Source: Roseibium sp. Sym1 (GTDB lineage Bacteria; Pseudomonadota; Alphaproteobacteria; Rhizobiales; Stappiaceae). From it: DNA of 64,000 nt. Where the stretch lies: positions 1,554,501-1,618,500 of the forward strand of contig NZ_CP114786.1 of assembly GCF_027359675.1 (NCBI RefSeq), in the 5' to 3' direction. Below are positions 15,224 to 25,105 of this stretch, one piece after another (the stretch's first letter is position 1; each line of letters begins with the position of its first letter). The notes below the pieces were generated by a model. It searched no databases. It saw nothing but the letters and a program-made list of their open reading frames with translations, and was not told the origin of the DNA. The translations under genes and the position numbers were made by a program.

Positions 15224-16786
15224 TCAGGTGTTGCGCCGTGTCAACGCTTTCAGCATGCCGAGGAGGTTCGAGCCGCCGCTGAGCTGGGTGAAGAGCGCAA
15301 AGGTTACCATGCCGGTGAGGACCAGCAGGACCAGGCTTGCCGCCCGGATGAGCAGCCAGGTGTCGGTCAGCCAGGGTGCAAGGGCCCGGGCCGCGAAATA
15401 GACGACGACACCCATCAGGAGGCTCGCCAGCAGGACCAGCGTCAACCGACGCAGCAGCTTGAGATCCGGCGCGAAATGTCCGCGCTTCCAGAGCACGACG
15501 ATCAGGAGGCCGGTATTGACCCAGCCGGCCAGCGTGGTCGCCAGCGCGATGCCGACATGCTTGAGCACCGGGAAGAGCGCAATCGACAGCAGCACGTTCA
15601 CCACCATGCCGGCGATCGCGAACTGCATCGGCGTCTTGGTGTCCTCCCGGGCGAAGTAACCTGGCGAGAACACCTTGTTGAGCACGAAGGCGGGCAGGCC
15701 GAAGGCGAAGGCGGTCAGGGCCGCGGCCGTGCCGTCGACGGCGGCCGCATCGAAGCGCACGCGCTGGAACAGCACCGAGACGATCTCGTGGGGTATGACG
15801 GCGAGCGCGACCGCCGCCGGCAGGGTCAGAACCAGGGAGAATTCCAGCGCCCGGTTGAGGCTGTGCTGATAGGCCGCCGTCTCGCCCGCGCGCAACTGGC
15901 GGGTGAGGCTGGGCAGCAGCACCACGCCGATGGCGATGCCGATCACGCCGAGCGGCAACTGGTAGAGCCGGTCCGCGAAATAGAGCAGGGCGTTGGCGCC
16001 TTCCTGCATGGAGGCGATGATCTGGCCGACCGCGATGTTGATCTGGGTGACCCCGCCGGCGACAACGCCCGGAATGCCGAGCACAAGCAGCCGCCGGGCC
16101 GATTTCGTGTAGCGCGGCCGGAAGACCGGGATGCGGAAACCGAGCCGCTTCAGGTCGATGACCACGACCAGCAGCTGGACGATGCCGCCGACCGTGACGC
16201 CCACCGACAGGATGATACCCAGCGTCAGGTCGGTCTTGACACCGGCGAGCAGCACGCCGCCGAGCACCAGGCTCATCACCACGTTGAGCATCACCGGCGC
16301 GAACGCGGCCGCCGCAAACCGCTGATAGGTGTTCAGGATGCCGCCGATGAAGGCCAGCAGCGACATGAAGATGAGATAGGGAAACGCGATCCGCGACATC
16401 AGCACGGTCAGGTCGTATTTCGCCGGATCCTCCGCGAAGCCGGGCGCCAGCGCCCAGACCACGAGAGGCATGAAGATCTGCGCCAGGGCGGTGAGCGCCA
16501 GGAGGCAGAACAGCAGAGCGGCACCGATCTCGCCGGCAAAGCGGCGCGCGCCCTCGTCGCCCTGTTCCTCGACCGCGCGGCCGAACAGGGGGATGAAGGC
16601 GGAGTTGAACGCACCTTCGGCGAACAGGCGCCGGAACAGGTTGGGAAGGCGGAAGGCGACCACGAAGGCATCGGCGACCGGACCGGCGCCGACGGCGGCG
16701 GCCAGCAGCACATCGCGCACGAAGCCGAGCAGGCGGCTGAGCAGCGTCGCGCCGCCGACCGTCGCGAAATTGCGGACAAGACTCAT
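15224..16786 (-). CDS. murJ: Lipid II flippase MurJ
   Basis: Polytopic inner-membrane protein of about 520 aa that flips lipid II for wall synthesis. It has the MviN/MurJ N-terminal signature ([33 protein letters not shown]) and about 14 hydrophobic helices, including [20 protein letters not shown], a strongly conserved motif. The start at 16786 fits family proteins; a longer frame to 16822 would overlap glnD. It sits 32 bp after glnD on the same strand, so probably cotranscribed. Confidence 0.95.
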   Translation of the reverse strand: MSLVRNFATVGGATLLSRLLGFVRDVLLAAAVGAGPVADAFVVAFRLPNLFRRLFAEGAFNSAFIPLFGRAVEEQGDEGARRFAGEIGAALLFCLLALTALAQIFMPLVVWALAPGFAEDPAKYDLTVLMSRIAFPYLIFMSLLAFIGGILNTYQRFAAAAFAPVMLNVVMSLVLGGVLLAGVKTDLTLGIILSVGVTVGGIVQLLVVVIDLKRLGFRIPVFRPRYTKSARRLLVLGIPGVVAGGVTQINIAVGQIIASMQEGANALLYFADRLYQLPLGVIGIAIGVVLLPSLTRQLRAGETAAYQHSLNRALEFSLVLTLPAAVALAVIPHEIVSVLFQRVRFDAAAVDGTAAALTAFAFGLPAFVLNKVFSPGYFAREDTKTPMQFAIAGMVVNVLLSIALFPVLKHVGIALATTLAGWVNTGLLIVVLWKRGHFAPDLKLLRRLTLVLLASLLMGVVVYFAARALAPWLTDTWLLIRAASLVLLVLTGMVTFALFTQLSGGSNLLGMLKALTRRNT

Positions 16787-16818
16787 GCCGGCCGTGCTCC
16801 GGAGACCAATGTGTTCAT

Positions 16819-19653
16819 TCACGAAGCCTGTCGCTGGACTTTCCGGGTGACCGGAGCGGCGGGATCGAGCTCCACATTGCCTTCCACCGCCCCGGAAAGG
16901 CGTTCACGGATGATCTCCTGACGGCCGATATTGGCAATCTTCTGTCCGGTGAGGTCGGTGACGTAGAAGACGTCGACCACCTTCTCGCCGAAGGTGGAAA
17001 TATGGGCCGAGCCGATATTGAGATTGAGCGTTGCGATCGACCGGGTGAGGTCGAAAAGCAGGCCCGGCCGATCCAGGCCGGAAATCTCCAGAACCGTGTA
17101 GTCGTCCGAAAGGGCGTTGTTGACGAGGACCTCGGTGGCAACCTTGAAAGCCTTCATCCGGCCCTTCATGGCGCTCTTTTTCGAAACGGGCTCAGGCAGC
17201 CGCTCGTCACCGCGCAGGGTGGTCTCGATCAGCTGGGCGATGCGCTCGCCGCGCCGCTGTTCATCCGAATCGTCCGGCAGTTCCCGCCCGATGAAGATCG
17301 TGTCGAGGGCAAAGCCGTCCGTGGTCGTGTCGATCTGCGCATCGACGATATTGGCGCCGGTCGTGTAGCAGGCACCGGCGATGATCGACAGCAGCCTGGG
17401 ATGGTCCGGGGCCATGATGGCCAGTTCCGTCACGCCCTCGAACGCGCGCGGGATCACGTGGAACGCCAGCCGCTTGTTGTCGGTGTCGGCTGCGTGCAGC
17501 AGCTCGGCATGCGCGAGCAGGCGCTCCGGCTCGGTCCGCAGCCAGTAGGCCGGGTAATGGCGCTTCATGTAGGCCTTGCGGTCCTTGGCCGGCCAATGAC
17601 CGAGCTTGCCGTTGAGCTCCTCCTTGGCCTGGTCAATGGCCTGCTTGTGCGACATCTTGGTGTGACCGCCGGAAAGATGCGGTTCGGTCGCATAAAAGAG
17701 CGTGCGCAGCAGCTGCCCCTTCCAGCCGTTGAACACGCCTGGCCCGACCGCCCGGATATCGGCAACCGTCAGGATCAGCAGCAGTTTCAGCCGCTCCAGC
17801 GACTGCACCGTATGGGCAAAATCCGTGATGGTCTTGCGGTCCGCCAGATCGCGCGACTGGGCGATGGTGCTCATGTCGAGGTGATGCTCGATCAGCCAGG
17901 CGACGGTTTCGGTTTCCGCCTCGTTCAGGCCGAAACGCGGACAGACCTTGCGCGCGACCTTGGCTCCCGCGATCGAATGGTCCTCCGGACGTCCCTTGGC
18001 GATGTCGTGCAGGAACATGGCGACATAGAGCACCTTGCGGTTCTGCAAGGTCAGGATCAGGTCCGTCGCCAGCGGATGGTCGTCGCCGGAATTGCCCCGC
18101 TCGATATCCGCCAGGACCCCGATGGAGCGGATCAGGTGCTCGTCGACCGTGTAGTGGTGATACATGTTGAACTGCATCATCGCCACGACCTTGCCGAACT
18201 CGGGCACGAAACGGCCGAGGAGACCGGTTTCGTTCATCTTCCGCAGCGCCTTTTCCGGCGTGTGCCTTGATGTCAGGATCGACAGGAACAGCCGGTTCGC
18301 CTCCGGATCGGCACGCAGCTCCGCATCCACCAGTTTCAGCGAATGACGCAACAGCCGGGTCAGGTTCGGGTGCATGTTGTAGTCATGCTTGTCGGCGATC
18401 TGGAACACCCGCAGCAGGTTTGTCGGGTCGGTCTCGAAGACGGTGTCGGAAACGGCATTGAGCCGGTTGTTCTCGACAACGAAGCCCGACGCGCCTTCCA
18501 CCGGCTTGGCGGTGTTGGACAAACGGCCGCCGCGCAAGCGCCTCATCATGCCGCTCAGGCCCTTGCCGCGCGGCTCCTTGACATGTTCCTCCTCGAGCGC
18601 GGCACAGATGATGCGGGTGAGATCGCCGACATCCTTGGCCACGAGGAAATAGTGCTTCATGAAGCGCTCGACATCTTTCATGCCCGGATGCTGGGTATAG
18701 CCGAGGCGGATGGCAATCTCGCGCTGGACATCGAAGGACAGGCGTTCCTCGGGCCGTCCGGTCAGGAAGTGGAGGTGGCAGCGCACCGCCCACAGGAAAT
18801 CCTCCGACTTCTTGAACCGCGCGTATTCCGACCGGGTCAAAACGCCTTTCTTGACCAGTTCCGACTGGCTGTCGACGCGGTAGTGGTACTTGGTGATCCA
18901 GAACAGGGTGTTGAGGTCGCGCAGCCCCCCCTTGCCTTCCTTGATGTTCGGCTCGACCAGGTAGCGGGACGTGCCCTGGCGCTTGTGGCGCTCGTCGCGT
19001 TCCAGCAGCTTGGCGGCAATGAACTCGGAGCTGCTGCCCTCGACCACTTCCTTGTCGAAGCGCTGCACCAGGTTTTCGAACAGGGCTTCGTCGCCCCAGA
19101 TGAAGCGGGCTTCGAGGATCGACGTGCGAATGGTCATGTCGGAGCGGGACAGGCGCAGGCATTCCTCGATGTTGCGCGTCGCGTGGCCAACCTTGAAGCC
19201 CAGGTCCCAGAGCATGTAGAGGATGTATTCGACCACCTGCTCGCCCCAGGGGGTCTGCTTGTAGGGCAGCACGAACAGCAGGTCGATGTCGGAGCCCGGC
19301 GCGAGCGTGCCCCGGCCATAACCGCCAACCGCGACGACCGACATGCGCTCGGCGGTGGAGGGATTCTTGATCCGGTAGACGTGATGCAGCGCGAAGTCGT
19401 AGATCACACGGATCAGTTCATCCTGGATGAAGGACAGGCGGGCGGCGCAGACCACTCCGCGACCGTCGTCATTGAGCCCGGCCTGCGCCTTGCCACGTGC
19501 GTCCCTGACGACCTGTTTCAGCTCTGCAAGCACCGCCGACCGGGTCTTCATGCCGGAGCCGTCGCCGTCGTGATCCGCGGTCAGGGCGGTCAGGCGATGT
19601 CTCAGGTCGTCGGCGTCGATCAGTCCGGCTAGGTCTTCCTGGGCAAGTTTCAT
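16819..19653 (-). CDS. glnD: Bifunctional PII uridylyltransferase/uridylyl-removing enzyme
   Basis: Cytosolic nitrogen sensor, 944 aa, that uridylylates PII proteins when glutamine is low and removes UMP when it is high. The nucleotidyltransferase motif GGYGRGTLAPGSDIDLLF is at about residue 108. The HD hydrolase domain has FLHDIAKGRPEDHS near 520. Two C-terminal ACT domains carry ELAIMAPDHPRLLSIIAGAC and EISGLDRPGLLFDLTRSIA. All four modules are intact and length is normal. murJ follows immediately. Confidence 0.97.
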   Translation of the reverse strand: MKLAQEDLAGLIDADDLRHRLTALTADHDGDGSGMKTRSAVLAELKQVVRDARGKAQAGLNDDGRGVVCAARLSFIQDELIRVIYDFALHHVYRIKNPSTAERMSVVAVGGYGRGTLAPGSDIDLLFVLPYKQTPWGEQVVEYILYMLWDLGFKVGHATRNIEECLRLSRSDMTIRTSILEARFIWGDEALFENLVQRFDKEVVEGSSSEFIAAKLLERDERHKRQGTSRYLVEPNIKEGKGGLRDLNTLFWITKYHYRVDSQSELVKKGVLTRSEYARFKKSEDFLWAVRCHLHFLTGRPEERLSFDVQREIAIRLGYTQHPGMKDVERFMKHYFLVAKDVGDLTRIICAALEEEHVKEPRGKGLSGMMRRLRGGRLSNTAKPVEGASGFVVENNRLNAVSDTVFETDPTNLLRVFQIADKHDYNMHPNLTRLLRHSLKLVDAELRADPEANRLFLSILTSRHTPEKALRKMNETGLLGRFVPEFGKVVAMMQFNMYHHYTVDEHLIRSIGVLADIERGNSGDDHPLATDLILTLQNRKVLYVAMFLHDIAKGRPEDHSIAGAKVARKVCPRFGLNEAETETVAWLIEHHLDMSTIAQSRDLADRKTITDFAHTVQSLERLKLLLILTVADIRAVGPGVFNGWKGQLLRTLFYATEPHLSGGHTKMSHKQAIDQAKEELNGKLGHWPAKDRKAYMKRHYPAYWLRTEPERLLAHAELLHAADTDNKRLAFHVIPRAFEGVTELAIMAPDHPRLLSIIAGACYTTGANIVDAQIDTTTDGFALDTIFIGRELPDDSDEQRRGERIAQLIETTLRGDERLPEPVSKKSAMKGRMKAFKVATEVLVNNALSDDYTVLEISGLDRPGLLFDLTRSIATLNLNIGSAHISTFGEKVVDVFYVTDLTGQKIANIGRQEIIRERLSGAVEGNVELDPAAPVTRKVQRQAS

Positions 19654-19764
19654 GCTGATTCAGTGTTCCGTTCAAAAGCGCGGGTTTCGGTGAGGTTATA
19701 TAGAGTTCCCTGTTGAAGGACACGTAAATCCTTCTGAGAGGTGGATGCCGGTGTTTCCGGTCCG

Positions 19765-19835
19765 GACGTCAAAACGCCTAATTCCTCGCGTCATGCCATG
19801 GCCCGACCATGGCATCCCTGCCGTTCCGTTTCCAC
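19765..19835. repeat. REP-like palindrome upstream of glnD
   Basis: CATGCCATGG and CCATGGCATCC flank CCGAC, forming a palindromic unit; a related half-site lies near 19867. The gap 19654-20283 contains no convincing gene; it holds this unit and the large repeat at 19989-20215. Confidence 0.45.
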
Positions 19836-19988
19836 CGGTGAAAAGCTGGTATTTCGCGAGGTCGCGCCATGGATTGCCGGGTCAGGCCCACCGGTGTCCG
19901 GTTTCACGCGGCTCAGTTTCAACAGGTCATTGTTTCATTGTCGATAGTTACGCTTCTCCCGATCCGGGACACGCAGCGCCTTACCACT

Positions 19989-20215
19989 TGCACCCCTCTC
20001 CCCACTCAAGGGGCAGGGCTATCGCGTTTGACAGACGACCTGTCCGCAGTCGCCAGTTTACCTCTCCCGCTGGGAGAGGTCGGACCGAAGGTCCGGGTGA
20101 GGGGGCAGACCTCTTCGGTCTTCACAGGCATTTGTTCCCTCACCCCAACCCTCTCCCACCAGGAGAGGGAGCCATGCTTTGCCGAATGCGATTGCCCTGC
20201 CTTGAGGGGGAGACT
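19989..20215. repeat. Large intergenic repeat, copy 2 (inverted to 6200-6412)
   Basis: The reverse complement of this segment aligns with 6200-6412 along almost its full length: GGCAATCGCATTCGGCA, CCCTCTCCTGGTGGGAGAGG, the CCGGACCTTCGGTCCG hairpin and GAGAGGTAAACTGGCGACTG occur in the same order and spacing. Confidence 0.7.
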
Positions 20216-20283
20216 GGAACAAGCGGCAAAGCCTGTTTGCGCACAGAGGCTCCTGTCTAACCGAACGCCAGTGGGTCATGCCC

Positions 20284-20655
20284 CTACACATCATCCTTCA
20301 CGGCAGCCACGCGCAGCTGGTGCAGGAGGGCGGCGAGGGAGTCTTCCGACAGAACGCCGATCTTCAGGGCCAGCTGGTTGGCCAGCTCCGTTGCCTTGGG
20401 GTCCATGCCGGCCGTGTCGATGGTGACCCGTGGATCGCTGAGTTCGGCAAGGCGCTGGATTTCCTCCGCCTCGTCCCAGATGACGTTGAAATAGGTGATG
20501 ATCCGCTGCACCAGGAACCAGGTCGGCTTGCCGCGCTTGCCGTGTTCCAGCGCGGACAGATAGGCGCTCGAAACGGACAGGGCCGCCGCCATTTCCTTGA
20601 GCGACACGCCGCGCTTTGTCCTCAATTCCCGGATTTTTGCCCCAAGCGGTGTCAC
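20284..20655 (-). CDS. XRE-family helix-turn-helix regulator
   Basis: 123-aa DNA-binding protein. The HTH occupies about residues 3-60 (LGAKIRELRTKRGVSLKEMA, LSVSSAYLSALEHGKRGKPT). The C-terminal part is helical and probably mediates dimerisation. The GTG start at 20655 lies 4 bp after the smr stop codon with AGG upstream, so it is translationally coupled to smr; the longer frame to 20829 overlaps smr and is rejected. It is last in the tim44-mltA-smr-XRE run. Targets are unknown. Confidence 0.85.
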   Translation of the reverse strand: MTPLGAKIRELRTKRGVSLKEMAAALSVSSAYLSALEHGKRGKPTWFLVQRIITYFNVIWDEAEEIQRLAELSDPRVTIDTAGMDPKATELANQLALKIGVLSEDSLAALLHQLRVAAVKDDV

Positions 20656-20659
20656 GGTC

Positions 20660-21229
20660 CTACCTTTTCTTGCGTATGCGGACATAAAGTGCACCGGCGC
20701 CGCCGTGGCTCGGATGCGCTTCCTCATAACCGAGCACGACACCGCGCACGTCCGGCATCGACAGCCATTGCGGAACCATTCTGCGCAAAACGCCGCGCTC
20801 GTCCATATAGGCTCTTTCCGGACCTCCACCCTTGCCGGTGATCACCAGCACGATCTGGTGCCGCCGTGCCTGGGCCTGATACAGGAAGCCGCGCAGACGC
20901 TCATGGGCCTGATGCTGGGTCAGCCCGTGCAGGTCTATGCGGGCGTCGATGGCCTTGACGCCGCGCACGACCTTGCGGCGGTAGCGGTGTTCCAGCTGGT
21001 GCAACGGCAGCGGTGCCTTGGGTGGCCGTGCCGCCGGCGGTGCCTTGATCGCGGTTGCCGTCTTCGGCGGCGCGGCGGGTTTGGCAGGCGCGTCCTCGAT
21101 TGCCTGGGCCAGTTCCTCCTGGAGATGCTTGGCGCGGTCGGCGTCGAGCGGCGTCAGCGTCCGGGCAACCTTGCCCCAGAGCTCCCGGTCCTCCGGTGAG
21201 AGTGCGCCCTTTTTGCCCCGCCTCGCCAT
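20660..21229 (-). CDS. Smr-domain protein
   Basis: 189-aa protein with a disordered Ala/Pro/Lys-rich linker (about 45-75) and a C-terminal Smr domain of the MutS2/SmrA type. Motifs are ARIDLHGLTQHQAHERLRGF, LVITGKGGG and HPSHGGAGALYVRIRK, the expected LDLHG, TGKG and HGGxGAxYV equivalents. Smr domains are DNA or RNA endonuclease-like. It is 3 bp downstream of mltA and coupled to the XRE gene. Confidence 0.88.
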   Translation of the reverse strand: MARRGKKGALSPEDRELWGKVARTLTPLDADRAKHLQEELAQAIEDAPAKPAAPPKTATAIKAPPAARPPKAPLPLHQLEHRYRRKVVRGVKAIDARIDLHGLTQHQAHERLRGFLYQAQARRHQIVLVITGKGGGPERAYMDERGVLRRMVPQWLSMPDVRGVVLGYEEAHPSHGGAGALYVRIRKKR

Positions 21230-21232
21230 GCC

Positions 21233-22459
21233 CTAGTCCGTCACCACCGTGCCGGAGCCAAGTGCCAGGTTGGGCACAAGCAGCGTGAAGGTCGCCGGAT
21301 GACGGATCTCTCCGGCGATGGCACCGGCGGTCTCCCCGGAGCCGACAAAAACATCGCCCCTTGCCGGACCCTTGATCGCGGATCCGGTGTCGTCCGCGAC
21401 CATCAGGCGCCGAAATGTCCCGCCTGCCGCGGGCAGGTCGAAATCGGTACCGACAAACACCAGCCCGCCATAGGGAATATGATCCGGATCGACCGCCAGG
21501 CTTCGGCCCGCGCTCAGTGCCAGGCCGGCGGCGCCGACCGGCCCGTCTTCGGAACCGACCTCGGTCACCTCGCGAAAGAAGATGTAGGACCGGTTTTTCC
21601 TGAACAGCGCGTCACGCTCCTCCGGATGCGCTTCCAGCCAGGCCCTCGTTCCGGACATGGTGAAGTCTTCCGGCGTACCTTCGCCGCGCTCGACCAGCAG
21701 CCGTGCAATGCCGGTATAGGGATGGCCGGTCTTGCCGGCATATCCGACCCGCATGACCGTGCCGTCGGCGAGGCGCAGACGGGCGGACCCCTGGACATGG
21801 ACGTAAAACGCGTCGACAGGATCGGCCAGCCAGACCAGTTCAAGGTTTTCCTCGTCCAGGGCCCCGGCCATGATGGCGCCCCGGTCAGGCATTTCCGTGA
21901 GCTTGCCGTTCACGCGCCGGCCGTGGCTCAGATGCGCTGGCCAGTCCCGGGGCCGGTCGGCGACGCCGACCGGTTCGAGCCCATCGGGTTTCTTCAAAAG
22001 CGGCACGGCATAATCTAGTGTCTTCTCGCGCGAAGCCGCCAGTTCCGGCTCGAAATAGGCCGTCACAAAACCTTTCCGGTCGACACGATAAGGTGTGAAC
22101 CATGTTTCGAAGAACCGGCGCGCCGCATCCGCCGAGGCGCGGCCGGACCGCTTGCCTTCGTCGCACAATGCCTCCAGGATGCCTGGCGCAACACGCGGGA
22201 AGGTCGGGCTGGCATCGAGAACCTCCGGCTTGCCGCACAGGCGCAGGAAACTTTCCAGGGCCGCCGCATGATCGTCCTCCCGCCATCCCGCCAGATCGGC
22301 AAAAGCCACCTTGTGGAGGTGATCAGGGATCTGCGGGCCGTCAGCCATGGCAGGAACCGCTCCTGAAACAAAAAGCGGCGCGGTCAAAACCGCGCCCTTT
22401 AAAAGGCAGGCGAGACGGGAGACGGCACCCGGCCGAAGGAACCACGCCCGCAACGACAT
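21233..22459 (-). CDS. mltA: Membrane-bound lytic murein transglycosylase A
   Basis: Peptidoglycan lytic transglycosylase that cuts MurNAc-GlcNAc bonds to form anhydro-muropeptides, 408 aa. An N-terminal hydrophobic segment (LLKGAVLTAPLFVSGAVPAM) serves as signal peptide; no lipobox Cys is seen, so it may be soluble in the periplasm. The MltA barrel spans about 100-300, and the 3D domain ends the protein with its Asp-rich motif VADDTGSAIKGPARGDVFVG. It lies 2 bp after the Tim44 gene and 3 bp before smr. Confidence 0.92.
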   Translation of the reverse strand: MSLRAWFLRPGAVSRLACLLKGAVLTAPLFVSGAVPAMADGPQIPDHLHKVAFADLAGWREDDHAAALESFLRLCGKPEVLDASPTFPRVAPGILEALCDEGKRSGRASADAARRFFETWFTPYRVDRKGFVTAYFEPELAASREKTLDYAVPLLKKPDGLEPVGVADRPRDWPAHLSHGRRVNGKLTEMPDRGAIMAGALDEENLELVWLADPVDAFYVHVQGSARLRLADGTVMRVGYAGKTGHPYTGIARLLVERGEGTPEDFTMSGTRAWLEAHPEERDALFRKNRSYIFFREVTEVGSEDGPVGAAGLALSAGRSLAVDPDHIPYGGLVFVGTDFDLPAAGGTFRRLMVADDTGSAIKGPARGDVFVGSGETAGAIAGEIRHPATFTLLVPNLALGSGTVVTD

Positions 22460-22461
22460 GA

Positions 22462-23190
22462 CTATTCGGCGGATTCCGTGGCGACCAGCTTCCAGTTCGG
22501 ATCGCGGGAACTCGTGTCCCGGGCGAAGGTCCAGATATCGACCACCTCGGTCACTTTCGCCGGATCTCCGTCGACGATCTCGCCGTCCTTGTCGCGTGTC
22601 GCGGAAATCAGCTGGCTGTGGATCTTCACGGTCACCTGGGCCGTGGACCCCTTGAGGGCAGCCTCGACGATTTCCGCCTTGTCGATGCCGACAAAGGTTG
22701 AATCGATGCTTTCGCCACGCTTCTCGCGCTCGTCGATTGCCGAGACGAACCCTTCATAGACTTCGCGGGAGAGCAGGTTCTTGAGCGCCTTCTTGTCGCC
22801 GTCGGCAAACGCCATGACGATCATTTCATAGGCGCCGCGCGCGCCTTCGAGGAACGGCTCCGGTTCAAAACTGCGGTCGACGGAGAGGATCTGCTTCAAC
22901 GCGCTGTTGAGCGCGGAGCCGGCAGGCGCGACCTTGTCGATCACAATATCGCCGCCTCTTCCCGCATCCTCGACCGGTTCCTGGTCCTGGCCGCTCTGGT
23001 TCGGCAGCGGAATGACGTTGTCCTGACCGTTGGCAGTATTGTGGTCGTTCTGCTGGTCCGGTTTGGAATAGGGATCGAAAGGCGGCCGTTCGCTGCCGGT
23101 TCGCTTGCCCAGGACAGACCGCAGTCTGAACAGGATGAATACCGCAAGTCCCATCAGGAGCAGGTTCAACGGGTCAAAAATCTCGTTCAT
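22462..23190 (-). CDS. Tim44/TimA-like domain protein
   Basis: 242-aa membrane-anchored protein of the Tim44-like family. One N-terminal helix (FDPLNLLLMGLAVFILFRLR) is followed by a Pro/Gln/Asn-rich linker (about 35-75) and a C-terminal Tim44 domain (FLEGARGAYEMIVMAFADGD onward). Bacterial homologues are thought to be adaptor-like proteins at the inner membrane; the exact role is unclear. It is first of the tim44-mltA-smr-XRE operon, divergent from fxsA. Confidence 0.88.
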   Translation of the reverse strand: MNEIFDPLNLLLMGLAVFILFRLRSVLGKRTGSERPPFDPYSKPDQQNDHNTANGQDNVIPLPNQSGQDQEPVEDAGRGGDIVIDKVAPAGSALNSALKQILSVDRSFEPEPFLEGARGAYEMIVMAFADGDKKALKNLLSREVYEGFVSAIDEREKRGESIDSTFVGIDKAEIVEAALKGSTAQVTVKIHSQLISATRDKDGEIVDGDPAKVTEVVDIWTFARDTSSRDPNWKLVATESAE

Positions 23191-23434
23191 CGTAACTTCC
23201 GGCTACCCTTCTGGCCACATGAGCCGCCGGCCTTCCGTGTCTGGTGGCGCTGGCAGACGCTCATCGTCTGTTAGGTTCCTATCTAGGAGGTCCTTCAAGC
23301 AGCATCCAGACCCAAGAGCAAGACTCAATCTATTTCAATACCGTGATTCCGACCGCTGCTGCTCGCATTTTTGCGCCTGAATGTCTACCTTAGGTCAAAA
23401 GTTGACCAATAGCTTATCAGACGATGGAGGTCCC

Positions 23435-23947
23435 GTGGGACTTTATATCATTGCCGCGCTTCTTCTGCTGCCCCTCATCGAGATTGCGGTGTTCATCTGG
23501 ATCGGGGGACTGATCGGTGTTCTTCCGACCATCATCCTGACGGTGGTCACCGCCCTGGCCGGGACCCTGATGCTGCGCCAGCAGGGCCTGTCTCTGCTGA
23601 TGCGCATGCAAAAGGAGCTGGACGCCGGCCGGTCGCCGGGCAATGAAGTCATGCAAGGCGCCATGATCGTTCTGGCGAGCATCTTCCTGCTGATTCCGGG
23701 CTTTGTCACCGATGCCATCGGGCTGCTTCTGTTCATTCCGCCGGTGCGCGAGGCGCTCGCACGGTTCATTATTGCCCGCTCGAATGTGGTGATCGTCAAC
23801 AGCGGCGCGGGTATGCGCCAAACGGAAGAAGGGGTGGTCGACCTGGACGCAGACGACTGGTCGGAACGCAAGGAGTCCGGATCCGGCACGGACGGCCAGC
23901 CCAAAATCAGCCCCTGGCAGGACGGATCGGACAACGCGAAATCGTGA
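23435..23947 (+). CDS. fxsA: FxsA family membrane protein
   Basis: 170-aa inner-membrane protein. The FxsA core has three to four hydrophobic segments (LYIIAALLLLPLIEIAVFIW, TIILTVVTALAGTLMLRQQG, MIVLASIFLLIPGFVTDAIG) and a hydrophilic tail. In E. coli FxsA counteracts exclusion of phage T7 by the F plasmid; its normal role is unknown. The GTG at 23435 is chosen because ATGGAGG lies 4 bp upstream and family members begin right at this hydrophobic segment. A longer frame from 23381 lacks a ribosome-binding site. Confidence 0.88.
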   Translation: MGLYIIAALLLLPLIEIAVFIWIGGLIGVLPTIILTVVTALAGTLMLRQQGLSLLMRMQKELDAGRSPGNEVMQGAMIVLASIFLLIPGFVTDAIGLLLFIPPVREALARFIIARSNVVIVNSGAGMRQTEEGVVDLDADDWSERKESGSGTDGQPKISPWQDGSDNAKS

Positions 23948-24073
23948 GAACGGCTCCCGCCGGTCACTGAATCGTGACAGCCCGTGTATTCGTAAAATTT
24001 ACCAGTTAAGGTTAGGACTGCTCCCGAAAGCGTCGCGAACTCCGAACCGAACCGGCATGCAAGGCACCAGGAA

Positions 24074-25105
24074 ATGAGCGCTCAGCGCGTCGATTGGGTC
24101 GATACGGCCAAGGGCATCTGCATCATCTTCGTGGTGATGATGCACTCGGTGCTTGGTGTCGAAGCCGCGGCCGGCGAGACCGGCTGGATGCACGCCGTCA
24201 TTGCCTTCGCCGCGCCGTTCCGGATGCCGGACTTCTTCCTGATTTCCGGTCTGTTCCTGTCAAATGTCATCACCCGGGACTGGCGGCTCTATCTCGACCG
24301 AAAGGTCGTGCATTTCGCCTATTTCTATGTGCTCTGGATGACGATCCAGTTTGCGGTCAAGGCGCCGGTCTTTGCCGGTGAAATGGGTGTCGCGGGAACG
24401 CTGGAATTCTACCTGATCAGCTTCATCGAACCGTTTGGCACCCTGTGGTTCATCTACATGCTGCCGATCTTCTTCGTGGTCTGCAAATTCGCGCATGACC
24501 GCGGAATTCCGTGGCAGGCGATGCTGGTCCTTGGCGCTGTTCTTCAGATCGCGCCCATTCACACCGGCTGGCTGCTGATCGACGAATTCGCCTCGCGCTT
24601 CGTGTTCTTCTACGCCGGCTACATCTTCGCACCGCAGATTTTCCGCCTGGCCGGCTGGGCACGCGAGCGCATCGGCGTCAGCCTTGGCTGCCTGCTGGTC
24701 TGGGGCCTGGTGAACGGAGGTCTTGTCCATGCCGGCTGGGCGGCGGCACCCGGCATCGCCCTGGCCCTCGGCGCGGCGGGGGCCGGTGCCATCATTCTCA
24801 CCAGCGCGCTGATCGTCAGTTGGGGCCGGTTTGATTTCCTGCGCCATTTCGGCGAGAACTCGATCGTGATCTATCTTGCCTTCTTCTTCCCGATGGGCGT
24901 GACCCGCGTGATCCTTCTGAAACTCGGCCTTTTGGATATAGGCACGATGTCCCTGATCGTGACGATCGTTGCCAGCGTCGGTCCGATGATCCTGTTCTGG
25001 CTGATCCGCAGGACCGGTCTCGGCTGGTTCCTGTTCAGGCGCCCGAAATGGGCCTATCTGAACGGCACCTTCGGCGGAAAACGTCAGGCACAGGCGGCGG
25101 AATGA
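24074..25105 (+). CDS. Acyltransferase family 3 membrane protein (OafA-like)
   Basis: 343-aa polytopic inner-membrane protein of acyltransferase-3 type, with about ten TM helices. The N-terminal motif RVDWVDTAKGICIIFVVMMH includes the family-typical D and the H that forms the active site; RMPDFFLISGLFLS matches the next conserved block. Such enzymes O-acetylate surface sugars or small molecules. AGGA precedes the ATG. It overlaps the DUF1636 gene by 4 nt, so the two are cotranscribed, but a functional link is not evident. Confidence 0.88.
   Translation: MSAQRVDWVDTAKGICIIFVVMMHSVLGVEAAAGETGWMHAVIAFAAPFRMPDFFLISGLFLSNVITRDWRLYLDRKVVHFAYFYVLWMTIQFAVKAPVFAGEMGVAGTLEFYLISFIEPFGTLWFIYMLPIFFVVCKFAHDRGIPWQAMLVLGAVLQIAPIHTGWLLIDEFASRFVFFYAGYIFAPQIFRLAGWARERIGVSLGCLLVWGLVNGGLVHAGWAAAPGIALALGAAGAGAIILTSALIVSWGRFDFLRHFGENSIVIYLAFFFPMGVTRVILLKLGLLDIGTMSLIVTIVASVGPMILFWLIRRTGLGWFLFRRPKWAYLNGTFGGKRQAQAAE

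Noticed and set aside
15053..16921. 622-aa open frame opposite murJ
   Set aside because: Low-complexity Gln/Asp/Arg composition and antisense to a full MurJ with proper TM helices.
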